Numbered from the stretch's first letter, positions 1 to 8,878 are shown. The stretch is 64,000 nucleotides of DNA from Deltaproteobacteria bacterium (GCA_020848545.1 JADLHZ010000125.1:62001-126000); one strand, 5' to 3'. Translations and numbers: made by a program. Notes: generated by a model from the sequence alone, not told the origin.

Positions 1-12
1 AAGCGCATGCGC

Positions 13-49
13 ATTGAATACACAGTCATTGAATATAAATAATTGAATA
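13..49. repeat. Three ATTGAATA direct repeats in an AT-rich leader
   Basis: The octamer ATTGAATA occurs at 13-20, 28-35 and 42-49, with start-to-start distances of 15 and 14 bp. The first 60 bases are strikingly AT-rich in an otherwise GC-rich window and include TATAAA at 34-39, so promoter activity is plausible. The array lies just upstream of a MerR-like regulator gene and could be its operator. That role is inference from position; the repeats themselves are directly visible. The window begins 12 bp before the first copy, so more copies may lie to the left. Confidence 0.6.
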
Positions 50-117
50 GAATATCTTGAAACGAATTCGTTTCGGTGGAATATACCAAGAAGAACGGAG
101 GAGGCTTCGCGCACGGC

Positions 118-636
118 ATGACCGGCAAAAGCGAAAAAACCGAAGCCGAATTCTCCGAGGCAGAGCTCCTCGAGCTGCAGAAGAAGCACAAGGAAGGCAT
201 CACGAGCGCGGACCTCATCGCGCTGCTCGACAGCAAAGGTTTCCGCTTCAGCGAGTCGACGCTCCGAAAGTACGTGCAGCTCGGGCTCCTTCCGCGCTCG
301 CGCCGCATCGGCAGGAAGGGCCAGCGCCGTGGATCGATCGGGATTTATCCGCCGAACATCATCCTGCACATCCTCAACATCAAGCGTGGGCTCAAAGAGA
401 ACCGGACGCTCGACGAGATCGGCTACCGCGCGAGCGTGCTCGCCGAGCTCGAGACCTTGTCGAACGCGTTCGCGAATTTGGCGAGCGGGATGAAGACGCT
501 GGTCGCGCAAGAGAAGGACCCAAAGGCGGTCGACAAGATCGAGACGCAGCTCAAGCTCGCCGAGCAAGACTTCGAGCGGCTGCACAAACGTTTAACGAGC
601 GCGATCCACCACGCGCAGCAAGGGGATCGCGAATGA
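118..636 (+). CDS. MerR-like DNA-binding protein
   Basis: This is a predicted transcription factor of 172 residues. Residues about 28-101 read as a MerR-type winged helix-turn-helix: a helix-turn-helix followed by the hallmark segment around YVQLGLLPRSRRIG, then a basic wing and the next helix pair. Residues 105-170 are highly helical and charged and probably form a dimerising coiled coil. No effector-binding domain or metal-binding cysteines are visible, so the signal it reads is unknown. I chose ATG 118 because GGAGGAGG lies at 97-104; an in-frame GTG at 76 would add 14 residues. The stop overlaps an alternative ATG (633) of the next gene, so the two are probably co-transcribed. The ATTGAATA repeats upstream suggest autoregulation (inference). 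Confidence 0.75.
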   Translation: MTGKSEKTEAEFSEAELLELQKKHKEGITSADLIALLDSKGFRFSESTLRKYVQLGLLPRSRRIGRKGQRRGSIGIYPPNIILHILNIKRGLKENRTLDEIGYRASVLAELETLSNAFANLASGMKTLVAQEKDPKAVDKIETQLKLAEQDFERLHKRLTSAIHHAQQGDRE

Positions 637-695
637 AACAGTCACGAACGCATTCACCGAACACGAGCGCAGCAAAACCCGAAGGAGAGCAACTG

Positions 696-1217
<522 letters not shown>

Positions 1218-1364
1218 AGGGAAGCGCGATGCCGGCGCACCTGCTTCGTTGCTCTGTCGCTCCGCTGCTCGACGTAGCTCCGCTACGCCTGCGCTGCTCA
1301 CTCGGTCGCGCCTCGCATCTGCATCGACCTCGCGCTTCCGGCTGAACGTTGATATGCGGCAGCG

Positions 1365-2321
1365 ATGTTCGACTTGGGACAAGCCAAGGCCGGCCTCGCC
1401 GCCCGTGACACCCGCGCGATCGCCAAGACGCTCCGCGCGGTCGACGATCGCGAGCCGTGGATTGCGGCGCTGTTCAGCGACCTCCACGGCAAGCTCGCCG
1501 AGCATCGACAAAAAGCGCACGTCATCGGCATCACCGGCAGCCCGGGCGCCGGCAAGTCCACCGTCGTCGACGCGCTGATCGCGCATTACCGCGCGCTCGG
1601 CCAACGCGTCGGCGTCATCGCCGTCGATCCGACCTCACCCTTCACCGGCGGCGCCATCTTGGGCGATCGCATCCGCATGCGCGGCCACAGCCTCGACGAC
1701 GGCGTGTTCATCCGTAGCCTCGCGACGCGCGGCGCGCTCGGGGGCTTGTCGAAGAGCGCGTCAGACAGCGTCAACGTCATGCTCGCCGCGGGCTTCGACG
1801 TCGTGCTGCTCGAGACGGTCGGCGTCGGCCAAGACGAGGTCGACGTCTTCAAAGTCGCGCAGTCGGTCGTCGTCGTCTTGACCCCGGGGATGGGCGACGA
1901 CATCCAGGCGATCAAGGCAGGCATCCTCGAGATCGCCGACGTCTACTTAGTGAACAAGGCCGACCGCGAAGGCGCGCACAAGGTCGTCAGCGATCTGAAG
2001 TCGATGCTCACGCTGATGCCGCACCCGGACGAGCAGCAATTGCCGCCGGTGATCGAAGCCGTTGCGACCGAGAAGAAGGGCATCGACACGCTCGCCGCCG
2101 CGCTCGCGCAGCACCTCGCCTACTTGCGCGGCGCCGAGGCCGGCAAGAAGCGCGAAGAACGCCGCCTGATCGCCGCCTTCTTGCAGCTCTTCCGCAACGA
2201 GGCGGTCTGGCAAGTGGAGCAACGCGTCGGAGGTGGGCTCGACGCCGCCAGCCTTCGCGTCGCGCGTGGCGAAGATCCGTACAGGGTCACGGCTGAGATG
2301 CTGGCGACGCTGTTTCGCTAG
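1365..2321 (+). CDS. meaB: MeaB/ArgK-family G-protein chaperone
   Basis: The family is a P-loop GTPase that guards methylmalonyl-CoA mutase or related B12-dependent acyl-CoA mutases, gating cofactor loading and preventing inactivation. The 318-residue length is usual for MeaB. Visible motifs are Walker A GSPGAGKST at residues 58-66, the switch region around DPTSPFTGGAILGDRIRM, the ETVGVGQDE motif, and the base-specificity motif NKAD near residue 198. The C-terminal helical extension used for dimerisation is present. No mutase gene lies in this window, so its client is encoded elsewhere. The 3' end overlaps the convergent PilZ-receiver gene by 35 bp (2287-2321), which could allow antisense interference. 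Confidence 0.93.
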   Translation: MFDLGQAKAGLAARDTRAIAKTLRAVDDREPWIAALFSDLHGKLAEHRQKAHVIGITGSPGAGKSTVVDALIAHYRALGQRVGVIAVDPTSPFTGGAILGDRIRMRGHSLDDGVFIRSLATRGALGGLSKSASDSVNVMLAAGFDVVLLETVGVGQDEVDVFKVAQSVVVVLTPGMGDDIQAIKAGILEIADVYLVNKADREGAHKVVSDLKSMLTLMPHPDEQQLPPVIEAVATEKKGIDTLAAALAQHLAYLRGAEAGKKREERRLIAAFLQLFRNEAVWQVEQRVGGGLDAASLRVARGEDPYRVTAEMLATLFR

Positions 2322-3615
2322 GGTCGTGGTGCGGCGCTTCTTTCGCCGGCTCACGGATGATCACGAAGTACACGAAGAGCACGACGAGGAGCGCCACGAC
2401 GGCGGCGGCGATGATCTTCATCCGCTTCTGCCGATCGCGCTCGATCGCGAGCAGCTTGTCCGTGTTGTAGCGCTCCTTCTTCTTCGGCGCCGTTGGCGTT
2501 TCGGCCACCGCCGCTGAGGTCGCCGTCGCCGCTGAGGTCGCCGTCGCCGCTGAGGTCGCCGTTGACGATGAGGGCTTTTTCTCGGCCGTGGCGACACCCG
2601 GATTCGCCACCGTCCCTAGGCTCAACGCGCTCAACCGTCCGAGCAGCATGTCGGCGAAGGTTCCCTTTCTGATCGCGTCTGCGGCGCCGTTCGCCGCCGC
2701 GAACGCCTTCGTCGCTTCTCCTTCGCCGCTCGCGAAGAACACGATCGGGATCTTCCCGGCGCGCCGCCGCACTTCGAGCAAGCGATCCCCCTTCATCGCC
2801 GGGAGCGAAGGATCGCAGATGACGAGATCGAAGTCGCCGCCCGCGAGGCGCTGCGCGAACTCCGCCATCTCGCGCGTCGCCGTCACCAGGAAGCCCGACT
2901 CGCCGAGCAGGGTCTGCAGCATGCGCAGGAGCAGCGCCGAGGGATCGAAGATCAAGACGCGGCTCAAGCGGTCGACCGCCGAAGTCGACGCCATGAAGTG
3001 CGCGACGGTCGCCTTTACCGCCTCGCTCGCGCCTTCGAACTTCAGGCCCACGCTCTTCTCGAAGCGGCGCTCGTTGACCACGCTCGCGCGCACGTCGATC
3101 TCGCCGCTGGCGCCGCGGAAGACGAGGCGTCCCTTCGTGCCGATGCTCGGCGGCTGCGACGAGACGAGCGATCCGCCGTTATCGCTCAAGGTCTTCAGCG
3201 TGCCGGCGAGCTCGGCGGCGCCATCGACATGAAGCACCGCCGGGATCGCCACGTCGACGCGCGGTGCGCTGCGCCGATTCATGATCAGGTGCCGGTGCAT
3301 CGCTTCTATCGCCGCGGAAACGTCCGAAGAATTCTCGATGACGCACGCGACCCCTTCTGCGCTCGCCGGGCGTCCGACGACGACCACCCGCAAGCGCCCG
3401 TCCTTCACGGCGGTCTGCAGCGCGGGGCCGAGCGACCGCGTCATCTCGGCGAAGCTCGCGGCGTCGGCGAAGAGCAAGCTCGGGCTCGCGATCGCCTTGT
3501 TCGCGGCGTCGATCGGCGAGCTGCCGCGCGCGTGCGGAAAGCCGAGGCTCATGATCTCGGTCGCGAGGACGTCGCTTTTGAGCATCGTCACGACTTGCAC
3601 GATGTCTTGTTGCAT
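2287..3615 (-). CDS. PilZ - receiver - C-terminal membrane anchor protein
   Basis: This 442-residue protein joins three parts. Residues about 1-110 form an uncharacterised alpha/beta region. A PilZ-like domain at about 114-210 carries an RRxxxR motif and a TLSDNG segment resembling the (D/N)xSxxG motif, which suggests c-di-GMP binding. A response-regulator receiver domain at about 217-330 has the phospho-acceptor Asp near 268 (VICDPSLP) and the conserved Lys near 317. An Ala/Thr-rich low-complexity linker follows, then a single transmembrane helix at about 400-420 near the C-terminus, so it should be tail-anchored in the inner membrane. No histidine kinase is adjacent. ATG 3615 is used; a TTG at 3624 is possible. 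Such proteins may link phosphorelay and c-di-GMP signals to motility or surface machinery (inference). Confidence 0.75.
   Translation of the reverse strand: MQQDIVQVVTMLKSDVLATEIMSLGFPHARGSSPIDAANKAIASPSLLFADAASFAEMTRSLGPALQTAVKDGRLRVVVVGRPASAEGVACVIENSSDVSAAIEAMHRHLIMNRRSAPRVDVAIPAVLHVDGAAELAGTLKTLSDNGGSLVSSQPPSIGTKGRLVFRGASGEIDVRASVVNERRFEKSVGLKFEGASEAVKATVAHFMASTSAVDRLSRVLIFDPSALLLRMLQTLLGESGFLVTATREMAEFAQRLAGGDFDLVICDPSLPAMKGDRLLEVRRRAGKIPIVFFASGEGEATKAFAAANGAADAIRKGTFADMLLGRLSALSLGTVANPGVATAEKKPSSSTATSAATATSAATATSAAVAETPTAPKKKERYNTDKLLAIERDRQKRMKIIAAAVVALLVVLFVYFVIIREPAKEAPHHDPSETASPASQP
2513..2566. repeat. 18-bp in-frame tandem repeat
   Basis: Three adjacent copies of an 18-bp unit beginning GCTGAGGTCGCC lie at 2513-2530, 2531-2548 and 2549-2566, the last with minor changes. 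They encode the SAATAT-type linker just before the membrane anchor of the PilZ-receiver protein. Copy number could vary by slippage without breaking the frame, changing only linker length. Confidence 0.8.
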
Positions 3616-3670
3616 CGCTGCCAAAGCTACCAGGCGTCGCGCCGCGCACCAGCAAAGCGCTTCGGAGGGC

Positions 3671-4699
3671 TCAGCCGGTGGCGTACGCCTCTGGCACGAC
3701 GAGCGTGAGCGCGCGCGCGTCGACGGTGATGCGCACCCGCGGGGTCGCCACGAACTCTTCGCCGTCGATCTGCGCCGCCAGCGGAACCTCGGTCGAACGC
3801 GGCGCGAAGCGCAGCTCGATCGATCGCGCGCGCACGCTCTCCGAGTGCGACACGCCGACCGCGGCGAGCGCTTCCTTCGGCACCGGGTTCAGGTCGAGGT
3901 GCACGATCGCTTTGGACAACCAATCGCGCTTGCCGGCGAAGGGCACCACCTCGAACAAGCCGTCGTCCGGCTTGCTCTCGCGGTCGAACACCCAGGCGCC
4001 GCCGTAGACGCTCGTGCCTTTGACGACGAGATCGGTGAGTCCCTCCCACGCGAAGTCCTGGCCGTCGCAGACTAACGACACGTCGAACTTGTCGTCGTCG
4101 ACGTACGAGGCCAAGAACGTCCGAAAGAGGGCGCCGGCGTAGACCAAGTGATCGCGATAAATGTCGCGCAGGACGGGGATGCCTTCGATCGTCTTGCGAT
4201 CCTCGTTGCGCACTTTCAAGACGCGCGGGCTGATCCCCCAACCGGCCGAGTCGAAGAACGCGTCCTGCTTGACGACGCCGCCGCGCGCGTCCAACGCATC
4301 GAGGCGGCCGACGTCGAGCTTGCAGCGCGCGTTCGCTTTGATCACCGCCACGTTGTGCTCGAGCGCGCCGGCGTCGGCGGCGAGGCCGAAGCTCTTGCCT
4401 TGATCGTTGGCGGTGCCGGTCGGGAGCATCGCCAGCGCGACCTCGGCGGCGCGGCCCGACGCGAGGAGGCCCTTGGCGACCTCGGCGAAGGTGCCGTCGC
4501 CACCCATATAGATGACAGTCGAATACGGCTTCGCGCGGAGCGCGTCGGCCACCATGGCGACGGTGCCGCCCTTCGGCAGCGTCGCGGCAAAGTCGTGATC
4601 GATCGCCGCTTCGGCGAGCAGCTCGCGCGCCCGAGCGATGCGCTCTTTGTTCTTTCCGCTCTGCGCGGTCGGGTTTCCGACGAGGAGGTGCGTCGCCAT
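3671..4699 (-). CDS. Diacylglycerol/lipid kinase-like protein
   Basis: This 342-residue protein has the diacylglycerol kinase catalytic domain fold (DagK/YegS/BmrU family), which phosphorylates diacylglycerol or related lipids at the membrane. Visible motifs are the nucleotide-binding GGDGT at residues 66-70 within VIYMGGDGTFAEV and the PTGTAND segment near residue 95. The second beta-rich domain ends in the AQIDGEE segment typical of the family. ATG 4699 is preferred because homology starts directly at MATHLLVGNP; the open frame extends further upstream but gives an implausible N-terminus. The divergent rhodanese-thioredoxin gene starts only 25 bp away. The lipid substrate cannot be told from sequence. 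Confidence 0.85.
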   Translation of the reverse strand: MATHLLVGNPTAQSGKNKERIARARELLAEAAIDHDFAATLPKGGTVAMVADALRAKPYSTVIYMGGDGTFAEVAKGLLASGRAAEVALAMLPTGTANDQGKSFGLAADAGALEHNVAVIKANARCKLDVGRLDALDARGGVVKQDAFFDSAGWGISPRVLKVRNEDRKTIEGIPVLRDIYRDHLVYAGALFRTFLASYVDDDKFDVSLVCDGQDFAWEGLTDLVVKGTSVYGGAWVFDRESKPDDGLFEVVPFAGKRDWLSKAIVHLDLNPVPKEALAAVGVSHSESVRARSIELRFAPRSTEVPLAAQIDGEEFVATPRVRITVDARALTLVVPEAYATG

Positions 4700-4724
4700 G
4701 GTGCAAATGATATAGCGCGTGCCC

Positions 4725-5405
4725 ATGTTGATCGCGTTTCTGTTGACCATTGCCGCCCCCGTCGAGAACCTCACACCACAAGCCTTCAAGGCGCTCGCCG
4801 AGAAAAAGCCGGGTATCGTGCTCGACGTGCGTACGAAGGAGGAGATCGCGCGCGGCAAGCTCAAAGACGCGACGACGATCGACTTTCGCGATCCGCGCTT
4901 CCTGCAAAAGGCGGCGCTGATGCAGAAGGACAAAGCGATCTACGTGTATTGCGCGATGGGCGGGCGCAGCAGCAAGGCGGCCGAGAAGCTCGCCGCCCTC
5001 GGCTTCGAGCACGTCTACAACTTGGACGGCGGCATCACGGCGTGGGCGAAGGAAGGCCTGCCGGTCGAGGTGCCGAAGGAGCCGCCGCCGCCGCGGACCG
5101 ATCGCGCGATGGCGCCGGAAGCTTTCGATGCGCTCGTGCAGAAGGCCCCGCGTGTGCTCGTCGAGTTTCAGACCGAGTGGTGCACCCCGTGCCAGAAGAT
5201 GGAGCCGGTGGTCGCCGCGTTGAAGGCTCAGAAGAACTTCACGATCGTGCAGGTCGACGTCGAGCAGAGCGAAGCGCTCGCCGCCCGCGAGAAGGTGCAA
5301 GCGGTGCCGGTGTTCGTGCTCTACGTCGGCGGCAAGGAGCGGTGGCGTAAGGTTGGCGAGGTGCCGCAGGCGGAGCTCGAGGCGGCGTGGCGCACGAAGC
5401 CCTGA
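4725..5405 (+). CDS. Exported rhodanese - thioredoxin fusion protein
   Basis: The N-terminal 12 residues are hydrophobic and look like a short signal peptide or anchor. Residues about 15-115 form a rhodanese domain with active-site Cys76 in the loop CAMGGRSS. After a Pro-rich linker (117-124), residues about 128-225 form a thioredoxin domain with the redox pair WCTPC (Cys153/Cys156). The fusion pairs a sulfur-transfer cysteine with a dithiol reductant that could release bound persulfide, so a periplasmic role in persulfide or disulfide handling is reasonable inference. An in-frame GTG at 4719 adds two residues. Start codons of this gene and the divergent lipid kinase gene are 25 bp apart, so at least one promoter must lie inside the other gene. 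Confidence 0.85.
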   Translation: MLIAFLLTIAAPVENLTPQAFKALAEKKPGIVLDVRTKEEIARGKLKDATTIDFRDPRFLQKAALMQKDKAIYVYCAMGGRSSKAAEKLAALGFEHVYNLDGGITAWAKEGLPVEVPKEPPPPRTDRAMAPEAFDALVQKAPRVLVEFQTEWCTPCQKMEPVVAALKAQKNFTIVQVDVEQSEALAAREKVQAVPVFVLYVGGKERWRKVGEVPQAELEAAWRTKP

Positions 5406-5467
5406 GCGACCTGTCCGTTATGACGGATGCGCGCAGGCATTTGGCGCGGGAATCTCTACAGTTACGC

Positions 5468-5497
5468 TTGTCCTTCGACCCCCCTTTTCTGTACATT
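5468..5497 (+). promoter_or_regulatory. Possible promoter of the alpha/beta hydrolase gene
   Basis: TTGTCC at 5468-5473 and TACATT at 5492-5497 are separated by 18 bp and resemble -35 and -10 elements. If used, transcription would begin at or within a base or two of the ATG at 5504, giving a leaderless or nearly leaderless mRNA; no Shine-Dalgarno sequence precedes that ATG. The match is modest. Confidence 0.3.
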
Positions 5498-5503
5498 TAC
5501 GCG

Positions 5504-6763
5504 ATGCATCAGGCGAAATGGACCACCGCCAATCAGAGCCCCACGGTCGACGACATCCCCTTCAAGAGCCTCTACGAAAAAGAAGAATACGACGTGCTGA
5601 CGAACGACGGCTGGTCGCTCGTCATGACCCGCTACAAGCCCGTGGCGCAGGAGTTCCACCAGCCGCTCTTCGGCGTGCCGGTCCTCTGCGTGCATGGCTT
5701 CTCACAGAATCGGCACGCGTGGACGAGCGGCGAGTTCGTGAAGAACCTGCTCTTCTTCGGCCTCGACGTGCACCTCTTGGAGCTGCGCGGCCACGGCAAA
5801 AGCTCGGTGCAGCACCAGCACGATCGCTGGGAGAACGACGGCCTGCCGCTGCCTGCGGACGTCGACTACGGCTGGAGCGTCGACAGCTACTTCTTGCTCG
5901 ACGTCCCAGCGGCGATCGACGCCGTGAAGTCGAAGACCGGCAGGAGCAAGATCGCGTACATCGGCCACTCGATGGGCGGCATGATCGGCTACGGCTTGGC
6001 TTCGTTACGCTCGGATCTCTCGTGCTTGATGACGATCGGCGCGCCGGCCGAGCTCGGCAAAGACTTTTTGACGCTGCGCCTCGTCTCGCGCGTGGTGCCG
6101 TGGCTCGGACAAGCGGCCGACGCGACGCTCGCCGGGTTGAACGGCGTGCGGCGCGCGCGGCACTTGGCCGAAAAGCACGTGCTGAAGCGCGAACAGGAAG
6201 CGCTGGCGCCGTGGCGTTACACCTACGTGCCGATGGACTGGCTCTTTCAGCTCGGGGAGCGGGCGCTGTCCGAGGCGAGCTTCAACCTCTACGCGCGCCT
6301 GTCGCCGCTCGGCGTCGTGCTATTCAATCCGAAGCACACGGCGCTCGAGGGCATCGAGTGGATCTTGAAGCGCGGCACGCACAAAGAGCCGCGCGGCGTC
6401 GTCGAGCAGTTCGCGCGCTGGATCAGGAAGCAGGAGATGATCGTTTACCGCACCGGCTACGACATCAAGAAGAACTTCAAGCGCATCAAGATCCCGCTGG
6501 CGATCGTCTTTGGTGATCGCGACATCTTGGCGTCGATGAAGTCGACGGCGTCGATCTACCGCTCGGCGCAGAGCGATTACCTCTTGTGGCGCCCGGTGCG
6601 CGGCAACAGCCACATCGAGCTGACGATGGGGTACGACATTCGCCAGATCTGCTACGACATCAAGAACCTCGTCGAGTACGCCGAGCACGCGGGCGAGAAG
6701 CCGCGCAGCCTGCCGCGTAAGGGCGGCGAGAAGACGAAGCCCGCGGCGGCGAAGCCGAACTGA
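5504..6763 (+). CDS. Alpha/beta hydrolase (lipase/esterase-like)
   Basis: This is a 419-residue alpha/beta-hydrolase-fold enzyme. The oxyanion-hole motif HGFSQNRHAW is at residues 64-73. The nucleophile elbow GHSMGG is at 154-159 (Ser156). A candidate acid lies in VFGDRDI (338-340) and the catalytic His is in GNSHIELT (His370). A long helical insertion at about 185-320 forms a cap typical of lipases or polyester depolymerases, and the C-terminus is a Lys/Pro-rich tail. No signal peptide is seen from ATG 5504; longer in-frame starts give an unlikely N-terminus. The SDR gene follows after 5 bp, so the two are probably an operon acting on a hydrophobic ester or lipid (inference). Confidence 0.85.
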   Translation: MHQAKWTTANQSPTVDDIPFKSLYEKEEYDVLTNDGWSLVMTRYKPVAQEFHQPLFGVPVLCVHGFSQNRHAWTSGEFVKNLLFFGLDVHLLELRGHGKSSVQHQHDRWENDGLPLPADVDYGWSVDSYFLLDVPAAIDAVKSKTGRSKIAYIGHSMGGMIGYGLASLRSDLSCLMTIGAPAELGKDFLTLRLVSRVVPWLGQAADATLAGLNGVRRARHLAEKHVLKREQEALAPWRYTYVPMDWLFQLGERALSEASFNLYARLSPLGVVLFNPKHTALEGIEWILKRGTHKEPRGVVEQFARWIRKQEMIVYRTGYDIKKNFKRIKIPLAIVFGDRDILASMKSTASIYRSAQSDYLLWRPVRGNSHIELTMGYDIRQICYDIKNLVEYAEHAGEKPRSLPRKGGEKTKPAAAKPN

Positions 6764-6768
6764 TTGAC

Positions 6769-8220
6769 GTGAAGACGACGGAAGAACTGCCGGCGGCGTT
6801 TGCAGCGCTCGTCGAGGTGATGGAGCGCTTCGCTGGCGATCGTTCGGCGATGGCGGAGCTGCCGCTCGAAGTGAGGAAACGCTTGCTCGCGGCCTGCGGC
6901 AAGATCGCGGATCCGCCGACGCCGGAGCGGAAGCGGTTGCGCAAGGCGCTGCGGAAGAAGGATCACCGGGAGCAGCGCGAGCGGGATCTGCAGGCGTTGG
7001 CTTCGTCGGCGTTGCGGCGGGCGAGGACGGAAGGGAAGGACTCGCACGGGCTACTGCCGAAGCATGCGCTGCCTGGGGCGTCGGCCACGGCCACGGTCAC
7101 GCTCACGCTCACGGCCACGACCTTGGAAGAGCCGCGCTACTGTTACATCTGCAAGGCGCCGTACGTGTCGGTGCATCACTTCTACGACTCGATGTGCGGG
7201 GCGTGCGGTGATCTGAATTTTGCGAAGCGCGACGAGCTCTGCGATCTCAGCGGGCGCGTGGCGTTGGTGACCGGCGGTCGCGTGAAGATCGGGCAGCAGA
7301 TCGTTCTGAAGCTGCTCCGCTGCGGCGCGAAGGTGATCGTGACGACGCGCTTTGCCGCCGACGCCGCCGAGCGTTACGCGGCGATGCCGGAGTTTGCGAC
7401 GTTCGCGGATCGCGTCTCGTTCTATGGCTTGGATCTGCGGCACACGCCGAGCGTCGAGCGCTTTTGCGACGACTTGCTGCAAACCGAGGCGCGCCTCGAC
7501 TTCATCATCAACAACGCGTGTCAGACCGTGCGCCGGCCGCCGCAATACTACGCGCACTTGCTGGAGGGCGAACGCGCGGCGATGAAGCGGTTGGGGTCGG
7601 GACAGGCGCTGATTCGCAATGCCAGCCTTGGGGCCGCCGAGCTTTCACAGCTGGCGTACGATGGCGAAGAGATCGATCATTCGCTCTTTCCCGCGCAACT
7701 GTACGACGTCGATCAGCAGCAGATCGACCTGCGCAAGGTGAACAGCTGGCGTTTGAAGCTCCACGAAGTGCCGACGCCCGAGCTCTTGGAGGTGCAGCTC
7801 GTCAACGCCGTCGCGCCTTTCGTTCTGAACGCGCGCCTGAAGCCGCTCATGGAGAAGGTGCCGACCGCCGACAAGCACATCGTCAACGTCTCGGCCATGG
7901 AAGGGCAGTTCGGCCGCGGCACGAAGACCGATCGCCACCCGCACACGAACATGGCGAAGGCCGCGTTGAACATGATGACGCGGACGAGCGCGCAGGATTA
8001 TCGGCAAAGCGGCATCTTCATGAACAGCGTCGACACCGGCTGGGTGACCGACGAAGATCCGGCCGAGATCGCCGTGCGCAAAGAGCGAGAGGGTTTTCAG
8101 CCGCCGCTCGACATCAAGGACGGCGCCGCGCGCGTGTGTGATCCGATCATCAGCGGCTTCATCACCGGCGAGCATGTTTGCGGCTTGTTCTTGAAGGACT
8201 ACGCGCCGACGGTGTGGTGA
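6769..8220 (+). CDS. SDR-family oxidoreductase with N-terminal zinc-binding module
   Basis: This 483-residue protein has about 120 residues of charged helix, then a four-Cys motif (CYIC at 125-128 and CGAC at 143-146) likely to bind zinc, then a Rossmann short-chain dehydrogenase domain from about 160 to the end. The cofactor motif TGGRVKIG is at 168-175, the NNA motif is present, and Ser375 lies in NVSAMEG. The usual YxxxK catalytic pair is replaced by T393-N-M-A-K397, so the Tyr is missing and the reaction may differ from standard SDRs. It starts with GTG 5 bp after the hydrolase gene, implying co-transcription. Function beyond NAD(P)-dependent redox chemistry or a non-catalytic role cannot be stated. 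Confidence 0.8.
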   Translation: MKTTEELPAAFAALVEVMERFAGDRSAMAELPLEVRKRLLAACGKIADPPTPERKRLRKALRKKDHREQRERDLQALASSALRRARTEGKDSHGLLPKHALPGASATATVTLTLTATTLEEPRYCYICKAPYVSVHHFYDSMCGACGDLNFAKRDELCDLSGRVALVTGGRVKIGQQIVLKLLRCGAKVIVTTRFAADAAERYAAMPEFATFADRVSFYGLDLRHTPSVERFCDDLLQTEARLDFIINNACQTVRRPPQYYAHLLEGERAAMKRLGSGQALIRNASLGAAELSQLAYDGEEIDHSLFPAQLYDVDQQQIDLRKVNSWRLKLHEVPTPELLEVQLVNAVAPFVLNARLKPLMEKVPTADKHIVNVSAMEGQFGRGTKTDRHPHTNMAKAALNMMTRTSAQDYRQSGIFMNSVDTGWVTDEDPAEIAVRKEREGFQPPLDIKDGAARVCDPIISGFITGEHVCGLFLKDYAPTVW

Positions 8221-8371
8221 AGCGCCGTCCGAATCGCGCGTCAGTCGAAGCGTTGTCGGGCGATGCCGACGAGGCAGAGGACGTGCCCCGTGAGCATTAG
8301 CAAAAGCTCGACGGTGACGCGCACGTCTCGGGCCGCGCTGTAAATCGGCACGCCTAAACGCTGGGCCCTAG

Positions 8372-8785
8372 TCAGTGCTTTTTGCGTGGCCGTCGCGGCG
8401 GCCGTTTCTTGAACGCCGCGAGCTCTCTTTCGAGCTTCGTCACGCGCCGATCCAGCGATTCGTCGCGCGAGACGCCGCTCGTGAAGCCACGGACGATTTG
8501 GCCGCCAAACCAATCGAGGCGCTCGGACATGCGGTTCGTGGCGTCCTTGACTGCGCGAATCTCCGTGCGCAGCTCCTTGCGCAGCTCGTTCGAGTCCTTG
8601 CGCAGCTCGGTGGTCTCCTTGCGGACTTCCACCAGCTCCCTGCGGACTTCCACCAGCTCCCTGCGGACTTCCACCATGTCCTTCTGCATCTGCTTCTGAC
8701 CGTGCACGAGCACCGCCTGACTCTCGGCGAGCTTGATCTGCCCCTCCGCAAGCGCGTTCAACAAGGTCTTGAGCTCAGGATCCAT
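8372..8785 (-). CDS. Coiled-coil protein with heptad tandem repeats
   Basis: This 137-residue protein is dominated by a charged coiled coil. Residues about 38-85 consist of consecutive seven-residue units of the VEVRREL type, matched at DNA level by near-identical 21-bp repeats. The C-terminus is a very basic tail rich in Arg and Lys that could bind nucleic acid or acidic surfaces. No signal peptide or catalytic motif is seen. ATG 8785 is chosen because AGGAGGG (plus-strand CCCTCCT, 8793-8799) gives good spacing; an ATG at 8791 sits too close. A TATAAT element lies immediately upstream. Function unknown. Confidence 0.7.
   Translation of the reverse strand: MDPELKTLLNALAEGQIKLAESQAVLVHGQKQMQKDMVEVRRELVEVRRELVEVRKETTELRKDSNELRKELRTEIRAVKDATNRMSERLDWFGGQIVRGFTSGVSRDESLDRRVTKLERELAAFKKRPPRRPRKKH
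8621..8683. repeat. 21-bp in-frame tandem repeat
   Basis: About three copies of a 21-bp unit beginning GCGGACTTCCACCAG occupy 8621-8641, 8642-8662 and, with changes at its end, 8663-8683. Each unit encodes exactly one heptad of the coiled coil, so gain or loss of a copy keeps both frame and heptad phase. Confidence 0.8.
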
Positions 8786-8792
8786 GCGCATA

Positions 8793-8807
8793 CCCTCCTA
8801 TATTATA
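8793..8807 (-). promoter_or_regulatory. TATAAT -10 element and strong SD for the coiled-coil gene
   Basis: On the minus strand a consensus TATAAT (plus-strand ATTATA, 8802-8807) is followed within a few bases by AGGAGGG (8793-8799) and then ATG 8785. With this -10, transcription would start at or within the Shine-Dalgarno region, leaving a very short leader. No clear -35 was identified. Confidence 0.4.
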
Positions 8808-8878
8808 GGGGGCCGTGCGATTCGGCGATTCATCCTGTCAAATCTCGGCTCCGCCGCGCGTGACAACCCCTTGTCGCC

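Noticed and set aside
57-695. Arg/Ala-rich N-terminal half of the long frame that ends with the region 4 protein
   Set aside because: It is the other-frame shadow of the MerR-like gene; an SD and ATG at 681-698 mark the real start.
1273-1287. CGTAG-CTCCG-CTACG hairpin before meaB
   Set aside because: Five-pair stem without T-run; such short palindromes are common at this base composition.
8241-8513. 90-residue minus-strand open frame
   Set aside because: It overlaps the coiled-coil gene in another frame, has no SD and shows shadow-type composition; the 150 bp at 8221-8371 shows no supported feature.
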